64,000 bases of DNA from Magnolia sinica (Eukaryota; Streptophyta; Magnoliopsida; Magnoliales; Magnoliaceae). Position numbers and translations under genes: made by a program. A model generated the notes under the pieces. It was not told the DNA's origin. It did no database searches and was given only the letters and a program-made list of their open reading frames with translations. The DNA is taken from positions 62,334,001 to 62,398,000 of the forward strand of contig NC_080588.1 of the NCBI RefSeq assembly GCF_029962835.1, given 5' to 3'. The stretch's first letter is position 1. Each line of letters starts with the position of its first letter. Positions 1 through 10,910 of the stretch are shown one piece after another.

Positions 1-345
1 GTGGATCACACCACATAAAGAAGCAGTGATATTGACTCCCACCGTTGGAACCTTCCTAGGGCCCACCGTGATTTTTATTGGCCATCCAACACATTCAGAA
101 AGTCGCATGGACCTAGATGAAGGCAAAACACAAATATTAGCTCGATCCAAAGCTTCTGCGTCTCCCAAGAAGTTTTTAATAGTGTCTATTTAATCCTTAC
201 CGTGTGTCCCAATTGAGGTTTGGATCTCGATCATTTTTTGTCTAATATCCTAAAATGATATGAAAAAATGGATGTACGGTGTTGATAAACCCATAAGTTA
301 CGGTGGGCCCCTCAGAGTCCCAGCCTGTTCCGATCTCGGGACAAG
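1..345. mobile_element. Family A long-TIR MITE, right part of a copy
   Basis: The sequence shows the family A internal order: a 'ggatcacaccaca' block, a 'gcccaccgtgatttttattggcc' type block, a 'catccaaca' block, a 'gatgaaggcaaaacacaaat' block, then 'cctaaaatgatatgaaaaaatgg'. It ends in the inverted motif near 'acggtgggcccc'. The left end lies outside the window. There is no ORF. Membership rests on similarity to the better preserved copies at 40604-41142 and 32389-32930. Confidence 0.6.
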
Positions 346-1167
346 CGTGGGTAGTACCTAATCTCGTCCCTCGCAGCGCCACTAGCCAAACCACGTCCGC
401 CGTAGAGTATTAATCAGGTTTTTAATTTGCCCAAGTGGCAGTGATCGATTCCATCGGTTGAACGTAACTTGCCTTGGATGGACCATGGTCCAAAAAGAAA
501 CCCAGATTGGAAAATCCTAGCCATCTATTTTGGTATCATTTTCAACTAAACATGAATCATAGTTTTACTTTTCTTCTCAACCGTCTATTCAAATCACAAG
601 CTGAAAGGTTAGGATCACTCGGTCAATTCCTCATTACCCTTTCTTTTGTTCTTACTACATCGTGGCCCACCTGATCACCATATTAAAAGATTTCTGACTT
701 TTACGAATGACATCCACAATGGGAAATTACTCAAAGACCTGCTCACCCAGCATGCACCTTATTTCCATCTTTACATCCATTGCAAATACAAGCCGTCCAA
801 ATTCCTTATGTCAGTCTCCACTTTCAAAAGGTCATGACTCATTTTGAATGGATGATGTTACTCTTCCAAACAATAGCAAGGAAAGTGGACAGTTCATATC
901 GAACATATACCGTCATTGATTTAGACCCTCCCCTCTATCACGTGGGTCCCACCATTAATAACTTATCTATTTTAAAAGTCATTTTAGTCAAATGAATTTA
1001 AGGTAAGATTTGAAAAATCCTTAGTAGTGAGTGGAGCGAAACGCAATCTTTTTAAAAATTGAAAGTGTCAATTTTAGAATCGCAAGACCGGTAGACATTC
1101 AATTTGTCAATTGGAAGTGTAACGTCAGAGTCGTACGGGTAGTGAATTTAAGTTTTGAGGACCGAAA
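346..1167. other. Intergenic DNA, nothing recognised
   Basis: Unique-looking, moderately AT-rich DNA. The short ORFs here have no recognisable domain and overlap in several frames. I see no repeat ends or RNA gene. Confidence 0.5.
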
Positions 1168-1695
1168 CGGACGTAGATTGCGTCCTACCCCCGCCCGTCT
1201 CTAACTGGGAACGGTCAGGAGCTTTGAGGGGCCAACGTGATGTATGGTCTTATCCACACCGTCCATCCATTTTTTTTTCTATCATTTTAGGGTATAAGCT
1301 CAAAAATGAGGCAGATCCAAGGCTCAAGTGGACTACACAATGGGGATTAAACTCTTGCCGTTGAAAAATTCTTGGGGGCCACAGAAGTTTTTGATGAAGC
1401 TGATATTTGTGTTTTCTCTTCATCCATGTCTACGTAACTTTATTAGGTTGGATGGCAAATAAACATCACAGTGGGCCCTAGAAAAGTTTCAACGGTGAGA
1501 ATCATTATAATCGTTGCTTCCTGTGGTGTGGTCCACTTGAGGATTAGATTTATCATATTTTTGGTTTTACATCCTAAAATGATACCAAAAATTGGATGGA
1601 CGGTGTGGATAAGACCTATACATCACAGTGGCCACTCAAAGCACCTGCCCGTTCCCATCTGCAGACTGACGGGTGTAGGACGCAATCCGCGTCCG
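1168..1695. mobile_element. Family A long-TIR MITE, 'CGGACG..GATTGCGTCC' subfamily
   Basis: The ends are imperfect inverted repeats: the left begins cggacgtagattgcgtcc and the right ends ggacgcaatccgcgtccg. Further in, both ends carry the common family A inverted block (tgatgtatggtcttatccacaccgtccatcc on the left, its inverse near 1595-1635). The length of 528 bp is close to that of the copies with target duplications. I found no convincing 9-bp target duplication. Confidence 0.7.
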
Positions 1696-1744
1696 GTGTT
1701 TGCGGGGAGTTATTTCGGAAGGGGATTTGGAGTTGCCCAGGTTA

Positions 1745-2222
1745 CAAGTTAGTAGGTGGTACCCTGACTGTACGGGGTCTACCTTAATGAATATGTTTTA
1801 TATCCACGCTGTCTGTACGTTTTTTCATCTCATTGTAGATTTGATTCTAAAATTTAAGCATATCAAAATCTCAGGTGGACTACACCGCTGGAAACTGTGG
1901 TGATCGGCCATTAAAAACTTATTATGGGCCATAAAAGTTTTGGATCAAGCTGATCTCTATATTTCCCTTCATCCAGGTTTGTTTGATCTTATCAACAGGT
2001 TGGATGGCAAATAAACATAACATTGAGGCCTATGTGAGCCATGGATAATTTTTAATGGTGGGCATTCAATCAACACTGCTTCCTGTGGTGTGGTCCACCT
2101 CAGATTTGGATCTGCATAATTTTTTTGGACCATGTTCTAAAATGGATGGACAGCATAGATATATAATACTTTCATCAATGTAGGCCCCATGATCGGGGTA
2201 ACACCCACTAAAGTGTTACCTT
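1745..2222. mobile_element. Family A MITE, 'GGTAACACCC' subfamily, degenerate
   Basis: The left inverted block (atgttttatatccacgctgtc) and the right block (atggacagcatagatatataa) bracket the usual interior: the 'aggtggactacaccgctggaaac' region and a 'cctgtggtgtggtccacctcag' region. The subterminal motif ggtaacaccc near 2198 links it to the copies at 27975 and 38717. Ends are approximate. Confidence 0.55.
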
Positions 2223-2339
2223 AGTAACTCTGAATCCACTCCCTATTTGATACTTTTTAGTCATAGGCTGAAGTACTGAAAAATTGTACACATGACATAC
2301 ATTAACTTAAATTGTATCTTTTAAATTGTAAAACCTGGT

Positions 2340-2835
2340 AGGAGTGGATTAGGTGTTACCTAGTGATAAGTTATTGGCTATTTCTCTAATAGACTTTGAT
2401 GTATGTGTTGTATAACTATACTTTCAAACTTTTTAAGTTCATTTTATGTCATGATTCCAAAAATAATAAACTTAGAACTTAAGTAGACCACACTACAAGA
2501 ATAGTAGTCATGAAACACCAATATTAAAAACTTTGTAGGGCTCATTATAATGTTTTTTTGCCATCCAACCTATTGATAAAGTCACAAGGTCCATGAAGGG
2601 AAAACACAAATATCACCTTGATCCAAAAATTTTGTGGCCTCCCACAAAGATTTTAATGGTGGGCACTCAATCCCTACTATGTAGTCCACTTATTATTTAG
2701 ACCTGCTCTATTTTTGGGACCACGCCTTAAAATGAGCTAAACAGAAATAATGGACAATGTGGATATATAACACATACATCAAGGTGAGTAGATGTTCAAG
2801 GAAATACCGACTAATGTGGATTGGTCATGTTGTTG
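2340..2835. mobile_element. Family A MITE, degenerate copy
   Basis: It starts at a 'ggagtggattaggtgttacc' end and continues with 'tttgatgtatgtgttgtataac'. It finishes near 'atggacaatgtggatatataacacatacatcaaggtg'. The interior is recognisable but diverged and AT-enriched, so this is an old copy. Confidence 0.55.
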
Positions 2836-4299
2836 TTCAATTCGGACACATGGCCACAAGTATAACAAACATTTTGATTTAAGTTAAATTTGTGTGAGTA
2901 GATTAGATGGCAAGCTTGCTAGAGTCGTGTTTGACTTGAATCAAATTAAACGCTTGTGACTCCAGGCGTCAAATTAGTTGAATTAGGACTAAATATATGA
3001 AGGTTGACCTAACTATTCAGCCACCAATTGTTAAAAGAGATCGTATAATTGATAAAGGTGAAGGTTAATTCTTTTACATGAATCATTTTTGCCTTAAAGA
3101 CAATGACATTTCTTTCAATAATGATAGTTTAGATTGCATTTCTCAATAAAAGTAATAAAAGATGGACAAATAAAAAATAATGACTTGATCACAGATTTTA
3201 TCAATTAAAGTGTTAATGCAATACAATTAACCAAAAAGAAAAGAAAATAAGCAAAAGAGGTTACCTACGGCGATATGTGTTGGCAAAAACATTTATGGTC
3301 TTGATAGTGCTCTAAAGCTGGATGGTCATGAGACGATTGTGCAAAATTTCAGATGGTCATATAAGGGTCATGATGTGACATAAGAAAAATGAGATCATAG
3401 ATGTACTAAGTAACTAAGAACTCAGTAACTTGGAGATCCAACGATGAGGTCATGGATATTTATACTAACCCACTGGCATATTGAAGCAGTACGCTGGATA
3501 GTAGCAAAACTAAGTTAAGAAACTAAAGGCTTTGAACTTACTGCAACGTAGTGCTAGACAGAAGTGGAAGAAACTAAAATTAAACTAATGGATGTCTATG
3601 AATGACAAATGAGATAAACAATGTATGGTTGAAAGTTTGTGTGTAAATATATTAGCATGAGGTCTTGAGCTCATATTTGAGTGTTGCTTTTATAGACTCT
3701 AAAAGGCAATGATCACACATAGCATTCGACAGTGTGAGGGATCTCATACAACTCTTCTTGATCTTTTTGACGTAAGTATAGCCTATTGTGTTAGTCATGT
3801 GTACAAGAGAGATCACATGAGGCTCTTGCTATCCCAGTCAATCAACATACATAAGAAACTTTGTTAGAATCTTCATGTCACTAGACTTTTGCATAGGAAG
3901 CTTTACTAGTGTTTTCATGTCACCGCACTCTTGACTTTGCAAAAGGTCGCTTTTGATGGGACTAACATTTAATACTTCGACAATTGTTTTGATATGAATC
4001 TATCATTTAATGTTTTCCACATGTACACATCTCTAACTTCTTTATTTTAAAATTTTAACTACATATTGTATATATAACTGCCACGTGACATCCTTCCACC
4101 CGTCTAATATGGTTGTAACAATCCAATACAAATCCATTGGATGTTTTCATTTCTAATATCCAATTATACCCGCCACTCTAACATTTCCATAGTCTAGCAA
4201 CTTTAGAATCTATTTAAGATACACTTAAAATGGGACTCATAATTTCGATTCAGATTCAGTAGTAACCCCTCCAATATCCACCTCGTTACTGGTTGATGT
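2836..4299. other. AT-rich intergenic DNA, nothing recognised
   Basis: No ORF, repeat terminus or RNA gene could be supported. The sequence is AT-rich and contains only weak, scattered words. Confidence 0.5.
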
Positions 4300-4745
4300 T
4301 GGAAGAGATTTATGAGCCCCACCATGATGTATCTGTTCTATTCACTATGTCCATCCATTTTTCCAATTCATTTTAGGGCGTGAGCCCAAAAATGAGAAAG
4401 ATTCAAATCTCATGCAGGCCATAAAGTGGTAATTGAATGCCCATCTTTAAAAACTTCTCGAGCCACAGAAGTTTTGGATCAAGCTTATGCATGTGCTTTC
4501 CCTTCATCCGTTTGTATGACCTAATCAACAGGTTGGACGGAAAATAAACCTTACAGCGGTGCTTAGGAAGTTTTTAATGGCGAGAGTTCAATCATCAATG
4601 TTTCTTGTGTATGGTCCACTTTATATTTGGATCTGCCGCTTTTTTGGGCTCATGCCCTAAAATGAGCGGGCAAGATGGATGGACGGCCTGGATAAAACAC
4701 ATACATCATGGTGGCACAGCCCCAACTAATACCAAGGTGGGTACC
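4300..4745. mobile_element. Family A MITE copy
   Basis: The left block 'gccccaccatgatgtatctg' (about 4316-4335) and the right block 'gataaaacacatacatcatg' (about 4691-4710) are inverse to each other. The interior shows the conserved 'atgagc', 'gccacagaagttttggatcaagc' and 'tggtccactttatatttggatctgcc' stretches. Outer ends are eroded. Confidence 0.65.
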
Positions 4746-4850
4746 GGAGGGTCCAGATCATTAAAGTTTCTCTCCACCTATAGATGCCCCTCCAACGTAG
4801 GACTCTTTTATGCCTTATTCTTGCGTGGCACCCACCTTCACCTCGTGTTA

Positions 4851-5765
4851 TGTAACACCCCGTACTTTTCAGTACTTGGGCGCTACTATAAATATCTAAA
4901 TCCCACACACGTGACTTACCTTACACATCGTTATCTAGTGACCCACAATCTATCCATCTCGGTCGTCTAGTATAATCTCCATCCATATATTAAGTAATCT
5001 GACCATTGGGGGTAGACTTCACCCATAAATCGAGCTTTTCGTTTGATTGATCCTTGAGATGGACCATCACGTGATTTCAATAACTTACTTTACTTTACTA
5101 CACTAGTGCCCTTGATAGTTAAATTCCAACTGTCCATCTTGGAATTTGAAGCCTGAACCACGAGACCTACCATTCAATAGATCCACAATGTGTCGTCAAT
5201 CACTCCAACACGTAATTTCCCTAATCCAACCACCGGGTTATAAAATGAACTTATATCATCTTGCATTGAATCCCAGATTGCTAGGTCCTCTGGGTCACGT
5301 CACTTAATGTTGAAATCCACTACACAATCAAACAATCCAACCATTTGATGGTAGTAGAGACCATTAGATTCCTTCTAGGTCCAACTAAGAGCCACTAAAA
5401 ACCCCGAGGGTTAGACCTGAAGATGATCTGACCGTCGGATTAGCGTGAATCATTAGTTGTCCGTAAGATCACAAGTATGGCCCATTGACAATTTAAAATG
5501 ATTTTAATTCTGATTAGAGCCCTATAAGGGCTGAATGAGTAAATAAATGGTACTGGTTGAGGTGAGACCCACGTAAACAACTTAAAAATAAAATAAAAAT
5601 AAAAAAACAGTAATGATAATAATAATAATAATAACAATATTAAAAAACATTATAATAAAGTGTAATGTGTATTAGCCACCCGATCCACAATCCAGCCACC
5701 ACTTTAATGTTAAGTGACCCCTAGGACCATTTTAACCACTCATAATCGAATTCGGAATCATTTGA
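4851..5765. mobile_element. LTR-like fragment starting TGTAACACCCCGTAC
   Basis: The segment starts TGTAACACCCCGTACTTTT. A related start (TGTAATACCCTGTACTTTT) occurs at 5766, and the inverse terminus GTACGGGGTGTTACA occurs at 7827-7841. Such TG..CA ends with an 'ACACCC' box are typical of plant LTRs. The only internal feature is a short (ATA)n run near 5617-5635. No primer site, coding region or target duplication was found, so the classification is tentative. Confidence 0.4.
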
Positions 5766-7841
5766 TGTAATACCCTGTACTTTTGCATACTAGGGTGTTA
5801 CCATTATAAATTAAAATCTATATGAGGGTACACAAAACCTAAGTTAATTATTAACCATCATTAGTGCAGCCCACCTGCATTTGGTGGGGCCCACGGTCAG
5901 TGCAGGGCCCACAGTCAGGGCAGCCCACTGGCATTGGGTGAGGCCCACCTGCGATTTTTGCAGGGCCCATGGTCGGTGCAGCCCGTCAGCTGCAAGGCCT
6001 CTGTTGCAGGCTATTTTGAAAACTGTTTCTTGCCCCAATTTCCAACTTAAACACGGCTCGTTTCCTGCCAGATTTCAGGCCCAGACTTCAACCATTAATT
6101 GGCTTGGCCTAGGCCCGAAATAGTGCTGCAATATGGTCTGGTTTTTAGCTCGAAAAATGCCACTGTATTGGCCTGATTTTCGCTTGAGATATGGCCATTG
6201 TTTGGCCAGTTTCCCAAGCTCAAAATAGAGTTCGACAAAAGCCTATTTCCCTGCATGTCCCCAGCCTAGAACTCAGCCATCATTTGGCCAAATCCCAGCC
6301 CAAAACAGATGCTCCAGTTGGGTCGGATTTCAGCCCGGAACAGGGCCATGGGTTGGCTCAGTTCCAATCCAAAACAGGGACCCAACAACTGCTTCCTCAG
6401 TCCGTCCCACAGCCATTGATTAGCTTGCTCTCTGGGCTGGTTTTGAAGCTCTACAGAGAGCCCAAAATAAAACTTCAAATGGGGCGTGAACTGATGTTCC
6501 TGGTTGACTGTGTTGCAGCCTGAAGCGAGGCCATTTCTTAGCTCGACTCCAACACTCAAACGCCACTGCTGCTGGACTGAACTTCGCCATTGCATGGCTA
6601 GGTTTCGGTCCAAGCAGTGTTGCCTTCTACCTAGCTAAAAGTTATAAGGAAGATGAAGAAAGATGTTTTACCTGAGGATGGTCGCTGCCTGCCTCACCTA
6701 AGCTGAAATAGGGGGTTAGTCTCCCTGTTTCTTTCTCTCTTTCTTTCCACTCTCTTTTTCCTCCCTAACTTGGTCCGAATCCCTAGGGCTCTTGGCTCTA
6801 TATATAGCCAGGGATGAGAGGATTTTGACGGTTGGATGAGGCCCATCGAATGGTCAGAAATTCTCAGAGTTCTCCTTCCCAAAAGGGAATGCTTTCTAGC
6901 GTCTTTCCCTGCTACAGACAATGTCCATCCATTTCTGTCGATGGAGGAAAACTCCTCTTTCTCATTGGATGGTTGGCAGGGATCTTTTTGATTGGTCCGA
7001 TTTCGGGCCATTCGAATAGTGGTAGATGCGCCCACTGCCCTAGGATCTCAGCCGCATAGACGGGCTTGCTCGATTTCCCACGCCCCTATAAATGAAATCA
7101 AACCGTTATACAGTTATGGTCGGACGGGCCCCACGATCTTGATGGACGGTTTGGATGGTTCAGAAAGTGGCAGTGGTGGGCCACTTTGGGGTCGAAAGCT
7201 CCCCCTGTTTGAACATGGTTTTGGCGGGAGAGAATGAGTTTTTCTCATATTTGAAAAGAGCTCGGTCAAAGCTCATTTGACCAGGCAAAAAGTTCCAGTG
7301 CACGTCGTGCACAAGTGTGGGGGATGCGCACGCACAATGTGTGCGGTTCGTCGGGATGGTCCCAATGAATCTGATCCGCTCAATTATTTTGTAAGTAGTC
7401 GTAAGGGCATTTAACAAATTTCAGGGTGGACCCGAGGCCCAGGTGGGCCATACCACACGTCCCGGGCTCTGTTTAGCCCCATAACTGCTGACCCGATGGT
7501 TGCATTGGTCTGGTATTAAATTTCAACGGTTTATTGGGGTTTTAGAGTGAAATGGACGCCTGGTTGGCTATTAACTAGCCCCCAAATATTATTTCACCGC
7601 CTATTGCTATGGTTAGTTGAGTTGGAACTATTCTGATTTAAGGTGTCTAGGCAAGGTTACCTTCTAGATTGTCATGGGGTATATTCCAGCTTCTGGGGCC
7701 CCTGATGAGTGGCCCTTTAGGGGTGCCTGAAAGTCCCATCCTTCATAAGTTATGTTCAAGCCAATTGATTAATCTAATCTGAGTTAGGTTGAGGTGGGTT
7801 TAAAAGGTAACACCCGTGTACCAAGGGTACGGGGTGTTACA
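5766..7841 (+). mobile_element. LTR-like segment (possible solo LTR), TGTAATACCC..GGGTGTTACA
   Basis: The segment starts TGTAATACCCTGTAC and ends GTACGGGGTGTTACA, so the ends are TG..CA with inverted terminal words. The 2.08-kb length suits a long LTR. A strong TATA-like word (CTATATATAG, about 6799-6808) could be the LTR promoter. Roughly 6110-6610 is built from degenerate units of about 50-60 bp containing 'cagcccaaaacag' and 'ggccatt..ggcc'. The flanking 5-mers (TTTGA, CACTG) do not match. The overlapping ORFs have no recognisable domain. Confidence 0.4.
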
Positions 7842-8863
7842 CACTGCCATATGAGGATCACCACGAAATTCCTGCGATCGATATGATTGGTGAAAGTAAA
7901 TCGTAAAAAGAAAGCAAACTCCCTTCGGATAACATGTACTATACATTTAGAAGACAAAAGTATGCCACTCTCATAATAGATATACATTCTGGCCATAACT
8001 CATGTAATGGCCTAAAAGAGCGCATAGAATGCTAAGTGGTGATTTAAAGAGCGCATAGAATGCTAAGTGGTGATTTACTTTTAAACTTATAGCAAATTAT
8101 AATTGGCAGTATGAAGATTAGTAGCTAGAAGATAATAATAAAAATCCATAAATCATTTGAAGATGAAAAACCTGATCGAGTAAACTTCTATAGTGATTAT
8201 CCAATATAGTAAGAAACTAAAAATCCTTCTTTTGAATTAAAATATGATTGCCTATGACTCTTGATGGGCTGATTAATTAAACACACATTGTGGAGGTTGA
8301 ATTTAAGTAAAACTTTCCAACTATTGCCTTACAACTCCTATAAATTTAGCGGACAATGAAGAGCTCCTTGCCCTTGTTAATCCAATTCAGGTCAATGCCT
8401 TATTTTACTTTTATATAATCATTTACTTATTATTGTTATTTATCTTTATGCATTTATTTTCCAGTAAAATGCTTTTACATTCTAACTGGGAGTAGAATAG
8501 CATAGTTACATCATTCGAAAAGTTTTTTAAGTAGATGAACAAGTTGCCAATAAGACTTTCTTGCTTATGAGCTCAAAGATTTTGTTTATCATTAAATTTA
8601 TGGAATTTAATCAGTGCTTAAATGAACATTCGGTCATTCCATGACAATTGTTTTTCATATTGGGTCCTGAATAGACAATGAAACTTCTCATAAGATCGTC
8701 CAAAATCAATCCATCATTCATGATCGTCTTACTTAACGAGATTCAACAACTAGACGAACAATGATCGTTGGTTTGTGAACCCAGCAGAGAGACAAATCGG
8801 AAAACTATTTAACCTTTACATGAGACAACAATTAATTATCCTTACATTTTGAAGTTATAACTT
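7842..8863. other. AT-rich intergenic DNA
   Basis: Apart from the tandem duplication at 8016-8078, I see no gene, repeat end or RNA gene. Confidence 0.5.
8016..8078. repeat. 31-bp tandem duplication (two units)
   Basis: The word gcgcatagaatgctaagtgg occurs at 8020 and again at 8051. The surrounding bases also match, giving two adjacent units with a 31-bp period and almost no divergence. It looks like a recent replication-slippage or repair duplication. Confidence 0.85.
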
Positions 8864-8879
8864 TATAAGCTTGACATTT

Positions 8880-9040
8880 TTTATTTTTTAATTTTTTCTC
8901 GGTTAGCTTGTTAGTACACCCACTATCAGTTCACACTTCACTGTTAGCCACCCCCACTAGGGAATCGATACCAAGACCTTAATGTTGAAATGAGGTATCT
9001 TTCACTTAGTCTACCACTTGAGGTATGGATCGGGGTGTTA
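8880..9040 (-). mobile_element. tRNA-derived SINE (minus strand)
   Basis: On the minus strand there is an A-box-like TACCTCAAGTGGT (plus 9013-9025), followed by a B-box GGTATCGATTCC (plus 8961-8972). This is the internal pol III promoter arrangement of tRNA-derived SINEs. The minus-strand 3' end is an A-rich tail (T-rich on plus, 8880-8897). The copy is flanked by a 16-bp direct repeat with one mismatch (TATAAGCTTGACATTT at 8864-8879, TATAAGCTTAACATTT at 9041-9056), which supports target-primed integration. It shows general similarity to the SINE at 22765-22934. Confidence 0.8.
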
Positions 9041-9056
9041 TATAAGCTTAACATTT

Positions 9057-9685
9057 ATTTTGTTTTATCAATTATGACTAAGATATTTCTTTTATTAATA
9101 TTAAAATATTGTTAAATTAAATGAGTTATCATTTGCTTAATTGAAAGTCTTTGCTCAAGGCAACAAGAATTTATTAGAATGACAAACTCCTTTTTACAAA
9201 TCACTTTTATCTTTCGTGATTAATGGTTAGATATACAACATAATTCACCCAAACCCAAATTTTCAATCTATCGAGCATTTGAGGTCCAAAGGCGTTCAAT
9301 TTGAATTGAGCCAATATTAGCTTTGGCACACTCAACGTACACATGCATATATAATACGTGCAACCAAATTCGAAACCAACATAAATTTTCGAATCAAGTT
9401 ACTATTTTCATCGTTTCATATGACATATAAACATCACCGTGGGCCCTAAAAAGGTTTCAACAGTATGCATTTTGCTCTCCACGTTTTCTTATCTTGGGGC
9501 CCACTTGCATTTTGGACCTCCTATTTTTGAGCTCATGTATAAAAATTAGCTGGGGATGAAGTGAATTCCTCACAAACATTGATGGTACGTCTACCAAGCT
9601 TCGCATTGCATGAAATTTTGTGACCAATCACATTAGAAGAGCCGATCCTAGCCATCGGTTCCTCTCGTTGCGTCCACATGGGAAT
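9057..9685. other. Intergenic DNA with a family A fragment
   Basis: About 9415-9545 resembles the middle of a family A MITE ('acatataaacatcaccgtgggcccta', then 'gggcccacttgcattttgga' and 'gagctcatgta'), without either end. The rest has no recognisable content. Confidence 0.45.
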
Positions 9686-10900
9686 AGGGGTGTACACGAA
9701 CCGGGCTAGCTTGGTTAGCTCGCTCGACTCGACTCGAAAAAGCTCGATTCGAAGCTGAGTTCGAGCCAAGTCGAGCTGATTTTTTTAGCTCGAAAATGAG
9801 TTCGAGCAGGCCCCAGCTCGACTCGTCTCGGATCGAATCCAGCTCGAATCGAACTTGCCATTGATGTTGCTCACCAAGTGTTTGATAAAATGACTCAATG
9901 AAGTGTAGCTGGTGGTAAGGAAGGTATGTGCATGAAACAAATACCTTTTTTTTCTTGGTTTTTCTTGGTTTTTATGTTGCTTAGAAGGTATTTGATAAAA
10001 TACTGTTGAAACCATTGCTTCTGTTTCACATATAAAGTGATTTTGAAGGTGCAGTTCAGGTGTTTGTGGAAATGCCTCAATAGTGAACTCGGCTTGATCT
10101 TGGCTCAAGTTGCTGACCGAGCTGAGCCGGAGTGGCCAGTCAGGCTCGAGGACTGAGCCAAGTTCGAGCTGAGGTCAACCATGTATAGAGTTATACACAA
10201 GTCGAGTCGAGCTGAGTATTGCCTAGCTCATGCTCGGCTCGCACTGCCCGAGTCCTACTCGTACTTGACTCTGCTCGGGCATTGAGCATGGATTCCCTGC
10301 TCGTGCTCTACTCGTTCGAGTACGAGCAGAAATTGAGCCGAGTCGAGTCCGAGTTTTCGAGTCTAGTTCGAGTCCAAGTATGAATTTGAGCCTAATTCGA
10401 GCAGGGTTTTCGAGCAACAAATTTAACATATATTAGCTGTATTAACATATATTAACAATTTTAACATATATTAGCTATGTTAACATATATTAATATATTA
10501 ACAATTTTTGACATATATTAACATATTAACAATTTCTATATTAACATATTAACGATTTCTATATTAATATATATTAGTTATATTAACATATATTAACAAT
10601 TTCTGACATATATTAAAAATATATGATATCAATTTCTTAAATAATTTAATAATTTATACAAAAAACTAATAATAATAAATCAACACTACACAGTACGAGT
10701 TGAGTACGAGTCGAGCACACGAGTCGAGTATCGAGTCGAGTATTGTCCAACTCCTATTCTACTCGTGATCAAAACAAGTATCAAACTTATACTCATACTT
10801 GGCTCAAACTCATGTCGAGTCAAGTCAAGTGGAATAATTCGGAGGAGTTGAACGAGTAACCTTACTATGCTCATGTAGAGCTTTAGCCATGTACACTCCC
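9686..10900. mobile_element. TIR element with GAGCTCGA-type repeats and AT-rich core
   Basis: The left end AGGGGTGTACACGAACC and the right end GCCATGTACACTCCC are imperfect inverted repeats. The flanks ACATGGGAAT (9676-9685) and ACGTGGGAGT (10901-10910) match at 8 of 10 bases, consistent with a target duplication. The arms are made of degenerate 'gctcgactcgactcgaaaa' type repeats, and the core is the AT-rich array at 10421-10615. The structure parallels the element at 35995-36668. The overlapping minus-strand ORFs are by-products of the repeats. Confidence 0.6.
10421..10615. repeat. AT-rich degenerate tandem array (attaacatatattaacaattt)
   Basis: About eight imperfect repeats of a 20-25-bp unit built on 'attaacatatattaacaattt' or 'ttagctatattaacata' lie between two blocks of GAGCTCGA-type repeats. 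The array forms the core of the TIR element that surrounds it. Confidence 0.75.
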
Positions 10901-10910
10901 ACGTGGGAGT

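Noticed and set aside
4851-7841. A complete LTR retrotransposon with the 4851 and 5766 segments as its two LTRs
   Set aside because: The two starts are only 915 bp apart and lie in the same orientation. No primer site or coding domain lies between them, and no matching duplication flanks the pair.
10421-10615. CRISPR-like or satellite array
   Set aside because: The units are short, degenerate, AT-only and lack unique spacers; the array is the core of a TIR element in plant nuclear DNA.
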